Shown here piece by piece: positions 45,520 through 57,145 of a stretch of DNA of 64,000 nucleotides. The translations under genes were made by a program, and so were the position numbers. The notes below the pieces were generated by a model that saw only the letters and a program-made list of their open reading frames with translations, was not told the origin of the DNA and did no database searches. Source of the stretch: Chelonoidis abingdonii (taxonomy: Eukaryota > Chordata > Testudines > Testudinidae); assembly GCF_003597395.2 (NCBI RefSeq), contig NC_133770.1, positions 90,519,378 through 90,583,377 on the forward strand. The letters are read 5' to 3'. Within the stretch, counting starts at the first letter, position 1; every line of letters begins with the position of its first letter.

Positions 45520-45820
45520 GTAGAGTATGTCTACAGTGTGTTTTTTAAAACCCACAGCAGCAAGTCTCAGAGCCTGGGCCTACAGACAAGGGCTCACGCT
45601 GTGGTGATAATTGCTGTGTGGACATTTGGGCTCAGGCTGGAGCTCGGTCTCTGAAACCTATCACCCTCTCCAAGTTTCAGAGCCTGAGCCCAGCTGAGTC
45701 TAAACATCTACAGTGCTATTTTTAGCACTATAGTGTGAGTCTCATGAAGTGCAGTCTGTAAACCTGGGCTCTGAGACTCGCTGAGGTGGGTTTTTAAATG
45801 CAGCATAGACATTCCCTTAG
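45520..45820. mobile_element. Fold-back MITE with 60-bp arms
   Basis: The left arm ('gtctacagtg', 'ttaaaacccacagcagcaag', 'tctcagagcctgggcctaca') and the right arm read inversely ('gtctatgctg', 'ttaaaaacccacctcagcga', 'tctcagagcccaggtttaca') pair over more than 60 bases. Length about 300 bp; only 40 bases from the previous MITE. Confidence 0.8.
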
Positions 45821-45945
45821 GTGCCAAGGGAATTTAAGCACCTACAGGGCTGGGAGCAGCTGAGCAGAGGGTTTGAAGATCTACATTTTGGATGTAGATA
45901 CTTAAAATGGCAGTTAAATGCCTAAATCCCTTTGTGGATTCTAGC

Positions 45946-47040
45946 CCTTTGTGGATTCTACTTCGATTTTGCATATCCCAATTTCTTCTCCCTTAGGGGA
46001 TTTAGGGTGCTAACAAGAAAATTACTGTATAAATCCCTACAGTCAAGGTGGTAGAATACTGTAAGAACCAAATAGCCCTCAGTTCTGACTCAAATAGGAA
46101 CAGTAAATCTGCAACCGAAGACAAATGTACAGAATTTGACTTCCTCTCACTTACACAATAGTAAATTGCAGTGGACTGACTCTGGTATAAGGGAGAATAC
46201 AGCTCTTAAGGGCCTGATGCAAACCCGGTTGAAGTTAATGGGAGTCTTTTTATTGATTTGAATGGGCTTTGGATGAACCCTTAATGCTCAGGCATATCCA
46301 CCTAATAAGGACTTTTGTGAGGTTTTAGATGGTGCAGAACTCAATGCTGTATTTGCATTTAGTAAGCAGTTATTTCTCAATAAAAGCTGCTTGCCGATGT
46401 GCCCTTTTTTTCCATATGTTGAAGCTCACTTGTTAGACATGTGTCTCTGCAGACTGGAGCCAGCTGCTCATTTCCAAACCCAGGTATGTTTTTGCCAACC
46501 TTTTTCTCTGCCCATAGCTAGAGGATTTAAAATTGGAGGTTTAGAAAGTGATATCCTTAAATGTATTCCCTCACTCTGAACAGACTGCTGAATTCCCTTT
46601 GGAGACCAAAGCTTCTGTCAAAATATTTGTGGATTCAAAATGGTTTTTGTTCTTGGAGGAGGATTAGAGGAACAGGAAGAAAAAGAAACCCAATGAAATG
46701 AACAGGCAAAATGGCACAGAATAACCTGAAACTATAGGTTTTTTCATCCCCAGCTAGAATTGCTGGCAAACGGAAGAGAATTTTTGGCTGCAGTCTCCAG
46801 TCGGATTGATCTGATCTGGAGGCTGAAAGGGGCTGGAAACGGCCACAGCTGGCCTGCAATGAACACCTCTGTTGCATGTATGCTGATTCTGGCTATTGTG
46901 CCTCCACCTGGTGTAAAGGGCATATTGAGAACTGAGATTGGGCCGGACACAGTAGGAATTCTGCACTAGTGCAGGGTCTAATCAGGACCCTGTATCAGTG
47001 CGCTTCTAGGAAGCAGATTGAAGTCTTGTCTGAGACAACT
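45946..47040. other. Unannotated stretch, no gene recognised
   Basis: A short 'cctctcacttacac' palindromic remnant near 46145; otherwise nothing recognised. Confidence 0.5.
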
Positions 47041-47044
47041 TCTT

Positions 47045-47140
47045 GTTTTTTTGTTTGTATTACTGCGGCACCTAGCAGCCCCAGTCATAGAGCAGGACCC
47101 CATTGTGCTAGGTGCCTTATAAACAGAACAAAATTAATTG
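47045..47140 (+). repeat. Dispersed repeat fragment
   Basis: 'attactgcggcacctagcag', 'ccccagtcatagagcaggac' and 'ccattgtgctaggtgcctta' match a repeat I know as common in reptile sequence; I cannot name its class. A related piece is at 60961-61020. Confidence 0.45.
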
Positions 47141-47144
47141 ACAC

Positions 47145-47799
47145 ACATCTTATTTAAAGAGCCCCCACAGACTGTGCTTGACCCAGTCTCTGCTGTCTGT
47201 TGGGAAAATTCCTCCCCCCGGAGTTTACCACATATTTCAGGGCAGCAGGAGGTGAACACAGGGTTTGCCCTTCCCACCCCAGCCCCACAAAGCCAAGCAT
47301 TTCCTGAGATCTCTCAAAGCCCCAGGATATCTTTGTAGAGAGCCTGTGCCTATGTAACAGATCTTAGTCTTCGTGTGCCCTGCTCTGCTCCTAGGTAATG
47401 CAGCTGTATTGCAGCTCCACCTGCACCTCCACTCCCCATCATAAAATGGGGATGGAGCAGCATAGAAGAGTTAATGCAGTTTCAGATTTGAAGGAGATGA
47501 TGTAACTCTTGGCCCTGCCTCATCGCTAGTTGTAGATATTCAGCTGTTTGGATCTGGAGTAGGATGAGAGACAGATACAAAGGCAGCTGATTCCACTTCC
47601 TGAAGCGAGGGTGAGATCCGCACATGAAGGTTCCCCTTTGCATGTGGATTTCAGGGAGAGCTGATCCCCCATGCTTTAGGCACTTGAGTGACTAATTTAA
47701 ACAATTAACATAGTGCCTTAAAGGCAAAGGTTCTTTTAAACCTAATAGGCTAAATGGCTTCCTCTTTATTAATAAGATAAATCCAGAAAATGCTGAGTA
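47145..47799. other. Unannotated stretch, no gene recognised
   Basis: No signal recognised. Confidence 0.5.
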
Positions 47800-48099
47800 A
47801 GGGTTTGTCTAGATTGCAGCTGGGGATGTGAATGGCAGCTCATGTAGACATACCCACACTAGCTGTAGTCTAGCTATCTCAGTAAACATAGAAGTGAGGA
47901 CTCCACAGCATGGGCTTCAGCACCAGCTGCACAAACCTGCTTGACTCCCTAGGTACGTGCTTGCTTCTGCAGCTGGCCCTGAAGCCCACGCAACGGCAAT
48001 CTCATGTTTATTTTTAGCAGTCTAGCTAGAATGCAGCTTGCGCTGGCATGTCTCCAGAAGCTGCCATTCATATTCCTGACTGCAGCATAGATAAACCCT
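47800..48099. mobile_element. Fold-back MITE with AGGGTTTGTCTA ends
   Basis: The left end 'agggtttgtctagattgcag' and following 'gaatggcag' pair with the right end read inversely ('agggtttatctatgctgcag' and 'gaatggcag') over about 40 bases. No target duplication that I can defend. Confidence 0.78.
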
Positions 48100-48880
48100 C
48101 AGGGGTTCAATGGAGCCAGCCCACTTTCCCAACACATAGACAGCAACCAAGGCCACAGCAGGACAGTGACTTTTTTGTGCATGATAGGCCAGAGCAAGTG
48201 TTCTTACTCTGAGATTTCAATGTGTTTGGAGTGGGGTTAAGAGCCACAGAGACACCGCTCCTTGTAAGTGGAGCCTGGAAGAAGCTGCAGACCAAGAACA
48301 CGCTGGTGCCTGGCTGACAGTGTAATAACACTAGAGCCTTTCCTGGCAGTCTGAAAGTGGAGCGCCACATCTGTGAGTGGAGGACCTGCCTGCTTTTTAT
48401 GCCATTAATCCTTCTGTACTTTTTTTCCAAGGTAACACCAAGAAATGTGGATCTTCTAAACTAAAATGACCAGAAAAGAATGTCCTGTGTATCTGCCTTG
48501 TTATTTCTCTCCCAACAATCTGCTAGTCTACTCCATGGGCCTTTCGTTGCAGGAGTGAAATTAATGGAAGATATTCAGATCCTGTGTTGGAGAGGAAGAG
48601 GGTGAGAAGAGAATTAGAGTCCACGGTTCTGATCCTTCTTGACATCTTGGACAATATGTCACCCCCTACAATATGGGCCTGCTCTTGCTCCCATTCAAAT
48701 CAATAGCAAAACTCCTACTGACTTCTGTAGTACAGGTTTGGGCACTATCTAAATTTGTATTTGGAAAAATATAGTTTCTAAACTGTGTAAAATTTATTTA
48801 AAAACCTCAGTGGAAAAATAAGAAGGATATTTTTAAAAATAGTGGAAAAGCCAAGAGAGAAGACCTTCCAAATCCAGAAA
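48100..48880. other. Unannotated stretch, no gene recognised
   Basis: No signal recognised. A minus frame of 107 codons (48107-48430) lacks known motifs. Confidence 0.5.
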
Positions 48881-48923
48881 TATAGAATCATGAAACTGTA
48901 GGACTGGAAGGGACCTTGAGAGG

Positions 48924-49172
48924 TCATCTAGTCCAATCCCCTGCACTCATGGCAGGACTAAGTATTATCCAGACCATCCCTGACAGGTGTTTGTCCAACC
49001 TGCTCTTAAAAATCTCCAATGAAAGAGATTCCACAACCTCTCTAGGCAATTTATTCCAGTGCTTAACCACCCTGACAGTCGGGAAGATTTTCCAAATGTC
49101 CAACCTAAACTGCCCTTGCTGCAATTTCAGCCCATTGCTTCTTGTCTTACCTTTGGAGGTTAAACGGAACAA
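48924..49172 (-). pseudogene. CR1 ORF2 C-terminal end
   Basis: The frame contains FRLDIWKIFPTVRVVKHWNK and LPREVVESLSLEIFKSRLDK, the typical closing segment of CR1 ORF2. Confidence 0.82.
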
Positions 49173-49524
49173 TTTTTCTCCCTCCTCCTTGTAACAACCT
49201 TTTAAGTACTTGAAAACTGTTCTTATTCCCCCCCTCCCACAAGTCTTCTCTTCTCCAGACTAAAAAAATCCAATTTTTTCAATCTTTCCTCATAGGTCAT
49301 GTTTTTTAGATCTTTAATCATTTTTATTGCTCTTCTCTGGACTTTCTCCAATTTATTCACATCTTTGCTGAAATGTGGTGGCCAGAACTGGACACAATAC
49401 TCCAGTGGAGGCCTAATCAGCATGAAGTAGAGAAGAATTACTTGTGTCTTGTTTACAACACACCTACTAATACATCCCAGAATGACTGACTGCTTTTTTA
49501 AAAACAATGTTTTACACTGTTGAC

Positions 49525-49803
49525 CAAGGCTGGCTCCAGCTTTTTTGCCACTCCAAGTGGCGAAGCAGAGGGTGGGGGGTGGGGGGGAAGCTGATCTCAG
49601 CAGCACTTCGGCGGCAGCTCAATTGCACTGCTTCATTCTTCTGCAGCAATTCGGTGGGGGGTCCTTCGCTCCCTCTCTTCCTCTTCAGCGGCAGCTCAAA
49701 GAGGAGGAGAGGGACTGAGGGATCCACGGCCAAATTGCCGCTGAAAACCCAGACATGCCGCCCCAAGCACCTGCTTCCTTCGCTGGTGCCTGGAGCCGGC
49801 CTG
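49525..49803. mobile_element. Non-autonomous hAT element inside CR1
   Basis: Ends CAAGGCTGGCTCCAG and (inverse) CAGGCCGGCTCCAG, with a perfect 8-bp target duplication CTGTTGAC (49517-49524 and 49804-49811). It is 279 bp, GC-rich, without transposase, and carries several long G runs. Confidence 0.93.
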
Positions 49804-50620
49804 CTGTTGACTCATATTTAGCTTGTGATCCACTATGACCCCCAGGTCCCTTTCCGCAGTACTCCTTCCTAGGCAGTCATTTCCCATTTTGTATGTGTGC
49901 AACTGATTGTTCCTTCCTAAGTGGAGTACTTTGCATTTGTACTTATTGCATTTCATCCATCTCTCCAGTTTGTCCAGATCATTATGAATTTTAATGCCAT
50001 TCTCCAAAGCATTTGCATCCCTTTCCAGCTTGGTAAGTGTACTCTCTATGTCATTATCCAAATCATTGATGAAGATATTTAACAGAGCCAGACTCAGAAC
50101 TGATCTCTGTGGGTCCCCACTCATTATACCCTTCCAGCTTGACTGTGAACCACTGATTAACTACTCTATGGGAACAGTTTTCCAAACAGTTATGTACCCA
50201 TCTTATAGTAGCTCCATCTAGATTGTATTTACCTAGTTTGTTTAGGAGAAGGTCATAAGAGATAGTATTAAAAGTCTTGCTAAAGTCTACCGCTTCCCTC
50301 CTATCCACAAGGCTTGTTACCCTGTCAAAGAAAGCTATTAGATTGGTTTGACGTGATTTATTCTTGACAAATCCATGTTGACTGTTACTTATCACTTCAT
50401 TATCTTCTAGGTGTCTGCAAATTGATTAATTAATTATTTGCTCCATTATCTTTCTGGGTACTGATGTTAAACTCACTGGTCTGTAATTCCCCAGGTTGTC
50501 CTTATTTGCCCTTTTCCAGTCCTCTGAAATCCCTCCCATCTTCCATGACTTTTTTTTTAAGATAATCACTAATGGCTCAGATATCTCCTTTGTCAGTTCC
50601 TTGACTATTCTAGGATCCAT
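49804..50620 (-). pseudogene. CR1 reverse transcriptase (downstream of LTR insertion)
   Basis: Frames 50620-50426 (NYRPVSLTSVPRKIMEQII), 50395-50063 (QHGFVKNKSRQTNLIAFFD, then the palm) and 50124-49696 (IFINDLDNDIESTLTKL, then KCKVLHLGRNN) follow the CR1 enzyme in order. The FADD active-site box between TLTKL and KCKVLH is lost (LERDANALE). Not functional. Confidence 0.85.
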
Positions 50621-50751
50621 TTCATCAGGCCCTAGTGACTTGAAAACACTTGTCTAGGTAATTTTTAAAGTGTTCTTTCCATATTTTAGCCTCTGATTCT
50701 ACCTCATTTTCACAGGCATTGATTCTGTGAGTCATCCAACTACTACCAACC

Positions 50752-51673
50752 TGTCATAGCACTCCCTTTCAGATCTGAACCTTAGAGTTCAGAAAATGAG
50801 ATACTAGCACATGAATCCTCTAAGCTTAATTACCAGCTTAGATCTGATAGCACTGCCACCACCCAAAAATATAGTGTTTTGGGGCACTCTGATCTCCCCA
50901 ACCTTCCCTGGGGACCCCAAGAACCCAAATCCCTTGGGTTCTTAAAACAAGGAGAAATAAACCATTCCCCCCTCTTTCCCCCTCCCAGACTTTCCCTCCC
51001 TGGGCTATCCTGAGAGACTACTGATCCAAACTCTTTAAATCACAATACAGAGAAGCATGTCCCTTCCCTTCCACAAAGAGGCAAACAGATTCAAGGAAAA
51101 CAGAGAGAGATTCTACCTCTCCCCCCTCCCATCTCCCCCACCAGTCCTGGTGAGTTAACCCAATCCCCTGGGATAAAACAAGGGAAACAAGAAAAAAAAT
51201 CAATCAGGTTCTCTAAAAAGAAATCTTTTAATAAAAGAAAGGAAAAAGTAAAGAATTATCTCTGTAACTTCAAGATGTAAATATTACAGGGTCCTATAGC
51301 TTACAGACACCAGAAAGAAACTTTCCCCCCAGTACCAATACAAATCAAAATATTCCCAGCAACTACACATATAAAAGTGAACCAGCCAGATCCACAATTG
51401 CAAATAGAGAAAAACAATCAAAAAGCCTAAACCGCCTGTTTTTACTTACTATTTGAACAGAAACTTAGAGAGCCTGTAGTAATGTCTGGTCTCTCTCAGA
51501 CCCCCCAAGAGAAGAACACACAACGGACAAAGAACACACACAAAAGCTTCCCTCCACCCAGATTTAAAAGTATCTTGTCTCCTGATTGGTCCTCTGGTCA
51601 GGTGTTCCAGTTCCCTGCTTGTAACCCTTTACAGGTAAAAGAGACATTAACCCTTAACAATCTGTTTATGACA
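50752..51673 (-). mobile_element. Solo LTR, Gmr1-like family 1, inside CR1
   Basis: Plus-strand ends TGTCATAGC and TTTATGACA; perfect 5-bp duplication CAACC (50747-50751 and 51674-51678). At 922 bp it is the most complete family 1 LTR in the window. Minus-sense it opens TGTCATAAACAG like 7879 and 11043. Removing it restores CR1 text on both sides. Confidence 0.94.
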
Positions 51674-51990
51674 CAACCTTTTTGGTGAAAACTGAAACAA
51701 AAAAGTCATTTACACTTCTGCCATTTCCACATTTTCTGTTGTTGTTTTCCTTCCTCATTGAGTAATGGGCCTGCCCTGTCTTTGGTCTTCCTCTTGCTTC
51801 TAATGTATTTGTAGAATATTTTCTTGTTACCCTTTATGTCTCTAGCTAGTTTGATCTCATTTTGTGCCTTGGCCTTTTTAATTTTGTCCCTACATACTTG
51901 TGTTGTTTGTTTATATTCATCCTTTGTAATTTGACCTAGTTTCCACTTTTTGTGGGACTCTTTTTTGTGTTTCAGATCACTGAAGATCTC

Positions 51991-52233
51991 CTAGTTAAGC
52001 CAGGGTCGTCTCTTGCCATACTTCCTATTTTTCCTATGCAGTGAGATAGTTTGCTCTTGTGCTCTTAATAATGTCTCTTTGGAAAAACTGCCAGCTCTCT
52101 TGAACTGTTTTCCCCTTAGACTTGCTTCCCAAGGGATCTTACCTACCAATTCCCCGAGTTTGCTACGGTCTGCCTTCTTGAAATCCACTTCCTTTATTAT
52201 GCTGTTTTCCCTCCTACCATACTTTAGAATCAT
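51991..52233 (-). pseudogene. CR1 ORF2 linker between endonuclease and RT
   Basis: The frame contains DFKKADRSKLGELVGKIPW and SKETLLRAQEQ, then RRPWLN, a segment conserved in CR1 ORF2 upstream of the reverse transcriptase. Confidence 0.8.
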
Positions 52234-52308
52234 GAACTCTTACCATTTCATGATCACAGGCACCCAAGCTGCCTTCCACTTTCAAATTCTCAACCAGTTC
52301 TATAGCTA

Positions 52309-53839
52309 AAGAAGAGATTAAAAAAAATAGTAGGCACTGTAATTCAGACATGACTTTTCTTCAAAAATATAATGGAAATAAATATAAGCATAAGAAAAAA
52401 AATTCTTAATTGTATCTGTCTGAACTGAAATCTCCTCTCATACATTAGCCAAAGTCAATGTCCTAACTACAGTACTGTCTAAAGTTTAGATCATGTTTTC
52501 TAAATGGTTAATCTATTGCTCCAGGATGGCTAGCTGAGATTAGGCTAACTGTGTCATCACTGCTTTAAAATAAAAGAAACATAACAAAAATCTCATGGAG
52601 GGGAGGAAAGTAAATGAGCTTCCTGACTGTACTGTTCAGACTCGGTTTGTCTACTACACACTATTGCTGCCAAGCCCCTGTGACTGGACCGGCATGTTAG
52701 TAAACTAGTCTCTGGCATACAGCTGTAGTGTGCTTGCCATAGCTTTGTGGAGGGGAAGCCACCACATTTGTTTGTGCAGAACGACAACATCATTTGCTAA
52801 TGATCACTTGCCATGATTTTCTTCCTTTGAAGCACAAGTGAGACAGCCAGTGATAAATGTCTTCCTGAAAATTCTTATTGTCTTATTCCTGGGTTCAGAT
52901 GTGGCATGGTCAGGGTTTTTCTTGAAATACAGGTGCCACTAAACGCTGGATGACGTAAACATGAAACAGACTGTTCTTACTTTATGCTGAGTTCTTGTTA
53001 ACTAGAAATTTCCACGCAATACAGGTGAAATATTGGTCTTCACCAGCAGATGGCGCTATTACACACCCAGCTCGTGTTTTTCATTCACTAATGTCCCTAA
53101 AGCTTTCAGCACTTCACTACTGCAACTTTAATTATGACCTCTGCAAAGCTCAGGCACTTACTGCCTTGTTTCGTTCAGCAATAAGCATTGGCCAGACTAT
53201 TTTTTCTGTGGTATTGGTGTTTCTGGACAGTGCTCTGGTGGCTGTGTGCATGCATCATTAAACCGTTGGTGAAACCACTCAGAGCCCATGTCACCAGCAG
53301 CAGTGTACCAACAGCACGAGCAGACGACTTTCCATTCAGCTTTGTTTAGTAAGCCAGGAAATATGACCTCTATCGCAGTGGCTATGACCACCTTCCTTCT
53401 TATCTAGACACCTGAACTATGTATCTCACCAGGAGCTTGACTGTCCTGGTGTAACGTGATGTCAGCAGGATAGAGAACACACAGAAATAAACAGCTGTGC
53501 TAATGCATCATTACTGTCCTTCATTCCCTGGCTGCACAAAGCAAAGTGCAACTTTTATTTACTGCAGTTACGTCATAGGGTGGGGCCCACAGGAAATGAT
53601 GATCACAAATAAAAAGTCAGTGTCACAGCCACTCATTGTCTCCAGCCTAGGCCACTAGATACCACAGTGATTGGTGCAATATAAGAACCACAACCTAGCC
53701 ACTCATGAAAATGTTATCCATTCAACTATGTCATGCACCTGGCTTGTGAAATTCCTCCCTCCCACACAAGTGTGCACAGGTAGTCAGCTACCATGTGAAC
53801 CTAAACTCCTGACTCGTGTTAGAAATAGGATGTCCTGGG
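52309..53839. other. Unannotated stretch with one CTCF-type site
   Basis: No gene or repeat recognised; the site at 53043-53056 is listed separately. Confidence 0.5.
53043..53056 (+). promoter_or_regulatory. CTCF core motif match
   Basis: CCAGCAGATGGCGC fits the consensus CCASYAGRKGGCRS at all 14 positions, followed by TA as often seen. CTCF sites organise chromatin loops. Occupancy cannot be judged from sequence, and the motif arises by chance in large genomes. Confidence 0.55.
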
Positions 53840-54103
53840 ATATGTGTGCACTGCAGCTGGGTGCTAACTTCTTTTGACCCAGTCCACTAAAAATAGCAAT
53901 GTGGAAGTTGCAGCTCAGAGCAGACACTCAGGCTAGCTACCCTAGCACAGAACCAGAGGGTCAGGTGAGCTTGAGAGACTAAGCTGCTGCCTGAGCTGCA
54001 GTGTCAATGCTATTATTTTTAGTGTGCTTGCTCAAGCCTGGCTAGTGCAAATCTGTCTACATTGGATGGGAGGCTCACTCAGCGGCAGTGTAGACATAAC
54101 TTG
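53840..54103. mobile_element. MITE with GTCTACACTGC-type ends
   Basis: Left end 'tatgtgtgcactgcagctgggtg' and right end (inverse) 'ttatgtctacactgccgctgagtg' pair over about 23 bases. Inside, 'actaaaaatagcaatg' and 'gctattatttttagtg' are inverse copies. Confidence 0.7.
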
Positions 54104-56624
54104 AGAATACACACCCTATATAAGTCAATTTTTTTAATGGATTTATCCTGAGGGGTTTTAAAGTAGCTTCTCTCTATCAAGCTGAAACTTTCAAAGATAA
54201 GCTTTTTGACTTATGGGCCACTTCCTAAATACAAAGATTGAGGTAAATTGTCTTGTCTATAAGGACAATAATGACATAAAATGTGCAACTTTATTTTTAA
54301 TTTTGCTGGCAGATGGATTTTTGAGCAGCTGGCTGTTGCTAGGGCCTTGCCAGACAGTTACCTAGGACTTGGGGTGGAACTTGCCATAAACTGGGGATAT
54401 AATGTCATCTCAAGACTGTTTCACCCAGACATCCATGTCTGTTTTGTCAAAGTGGTCTCATGTTCTGTATTTTTAGTACTTTGGGAAAGAGGGTGGCATG
54501 GACTTAACCACCAGATGGTTTCTAAATTGGTAGGTTAAGCAGGATGTTTCCAAATTGACGCTAGCTAAAGATGACCAAATTCAGATGGACTGGGCTCAAG
54601 TTGCATGGCTCCAACATAGGCGTTGCGCCAGATTTGTCTGAAGACCTTGGAGGGAGGTGCAGCAAGACAGAGGTGAGTGACGCTAGCAAACCAAATGAAT
54701 AAAGGATATGATCAAGATGTCTCCTTTTCTGAGGTCAACAAACCACTGGAGGGAAGACCGACACTTCTAAAACCCTCAGGCTCACACCTTGAGGAGACAA
54801 AGTCAAGACAAAAAGAATGTCTGCTAGCAAGAATCATTTTGCCAGCAACATCAATATCTGGCTCCTTGACTGCAATGCCAGCTCCTACTCCATGAGAGTC
54901 CAGAAGACTGCAAGAGCTGAAGAGCTCATGAACCCCGTGTTTTAAGAATCTTAGTTTTCTGTGTTCTATTTTTTGTCTTTTGTTTTTATTAGCTGAGACA
55001 CATCCCATCCTTTTATTCTTTAATTTTAAGGTGTGGGGGTGTGGTTGTGGTGTGCATGTTTGTCTCTGCGCGCCTGTAATGTTCACATAGGGAAGGTGCC
55101 AGAAAGAAGTTCTCCAGGTTAAACAGTCCTAAAAAAAGTCATTGAAGTGTGTTTTGTGTTTTAAAAAGCCTAAGAACCTTGAATTGTCATATGTACATTT
55201 TGGTACATAAGAGTTGTCAGATTCCAGCTTGCCAATGTATTCTGTTAAAATCTGTATTGTGACATCTGGATTATGGGAGGGGAAAGTGAAGGGTTAGCCA
55301 CCACACTAGAACTGAAATCTAAGGCTGGAGCCTTTTAATTGGCTCTGAGGTTGTGGTTCAGACATTAATAATAATTTTTGTTTGAATATCAAAATATTTA
55401 ACCAGCTCCAAGTTGAAGATCTGATTCTGAAAATTCTTCAGCAGGGGTTCCTAACCAAATGGATAACCACCTCCTTAGAGCTTTTCTTAGAAATTATAAG
55501 TATTGATTATTTCTTGTATAAATCATCAGATTTATTAGATTTTAATTCCAATCCAATACTGCGATGAACTTATTGATTTAACAGTTGTATTGCTTTTATT
55601 CTTGGTTCAATTTAATATTATTAACAGATTAGCTTTGGTAATACTTTTTTATTTTTGTTTAATAGTTTTCATAAAACTAATAATGAGTCAACTTCTTTGA
55701 ATAAGCAATGTGGGTCCAGAACTTTGAGAACCTGGGCAGATATCATCCAGTCAACCAAACAGTCTGACCAGCTCCCCCGAATTTAGCCTTCAGTTCTCAG
55801 ATTATTAAAAATCCTGAAGCACTTACAAGAATAAAGGTATTTACTTGAACTGGTCAGGAATTTTTCAGCAAAACAGGTTTTTTGTCAGAGTAACCACCCC
55901 ACAACTGCCAATAGTTTGGTTGTCACCTGGGATGTAGGACACTCAGGTTTAACTTCTTGCTCCTCTGCACCCTAAATGGGAGGTGCTCTAAATTAGGTAT
56001 AGAGTAAGGGCTTGCACTTGCATTTCATACAGGCCAGCTGAGTGCCCTAACCCTGGGCTATTTTGGGCTGGAGTAGTAGGTCTCAAATTTTCTCATAAAA
56101 AGACCCAGGAGAGAGAGAGTGAGTTCAAAAGCTGTCCAGTTCTCATTTTGATATGGAACAAAAACAAATGTATTTGTTCAGATTTATTTATGGAACATAA
56201 ATCTAGTTTTCCAGCCAGTTCAAGTATTAACCACCATGTCCTAGCTAAATTCTAACTTATGCTGTAAATTCTTGCTTACATAAGTGTGGTTCTGCACTGA
56301 AAAGTGACTATAAAACTATCAAGTATCAGAGAAGCAGTTGTGTTAATCTGTATCCACACAAAAACTCTTCATTTTTTTATTCATTTTTTTATAAAACTAT
56401 CATTATTGTGCTCCATGTTTCTCCCCTATTGATTTCCATGTTGAACTGGCTTAGCTCACATTTTTGTTTCTAACTGCAAGCCTTGTGAACTCTGGATGGG
56501 ATCAAAGACTCAAAGCGAGGTGCAGCCTCACAAACCATTGCCATTTACACCGATACAGGTTCTGCAGCAGAACTGATGTCTTAGTGACTCCTCTGCAAAC
56601 CAGTTGTTGTCTGTGGGTTTGCAA
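54104..56624. other. Unannotated stretch, no gene recognised
   Basis: A fragment near 56325-56370 ('agtatcagagaagcagttgtgttaatctg') resembles a dispersed reptile repeat. Otherwise nothing; open frames up to 124 codons lack motifs. Confidence 0.45.
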
Positions 56625-57145
56625 TAGGACTAGTTGAAAACATTTTGACAGAAAATTCATTTTTTGACAAAATGAAAATTCTCAGTCTGCTTTCTGAGAA
56701 AAAAATCTTTTTTTTTGGTCAAAAACCTGACATATTTTAATTTAGATATTCTGCCATACTTTCTTACAGGAGTTGTAATTCGGTGTTTTCATTTTCCTCT
56801 TTGCCAAGTTTCCCTGCCAGACTGTCTCCCATGATCCACCATATTCAGGGACTTCTATGATGCAATCATCTCTTTCATCATGAGGGGAGACTGTGGTAGA
56901 TCATGGGAGATATAGTCTGACTCAGGAGTCTGGTCCACATAGGCGCGTGGGAGTGGAGGCAGATGAACTACAATGCCCATGAGGCATCATAGTGGGGAGA
57001 TGGAAACATGTTGAGCTTTGAAAAAAAATAGTTTTTAATTTTTCACCAAGGCAAACTTTTCCATAAAAAAATGTTGACAATTGTTTTCATTTTCATCACA
57101 CCTTTCTGTGATGAGGAAAAAGCCCATTTTCCAACCAACTGCAGT
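56625..57145. repeat. Fold-back MITE, AT-rich ends and palindromic centre
   Basis: Both ends hold 'gaaaa'/'ttttc' arms ('gttgaaaacattttgac' on the left, inverse 'ttggttggaaaatggg' on the right). In the centre, 'ctgtctcccatgatcca' and 'agatcatgggagatatagtctga' are inverse copies. Confidence 0.55.

Larger units (their letters stand above)
48881..52308 (-). mobile_element. CR1 LINE, reverse strand, hosting two younger insertions
   Basis: The 3' end is at 48881 (plus strand 'tatagaatcatgaaactgta', a remnant of the ATTCTATG repeat), then ORF2 C-terminus, reverse transcriptase, linker and part of the endonuclease up to about 52308. A hAT element (49525-49803) and a solo family 1 LTR (50752-51673) interrupt it; removing them leaves about 2.2 kb of continuous CR1. 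The open frames belong to ORF2, each broken. Confidence 0.88.
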
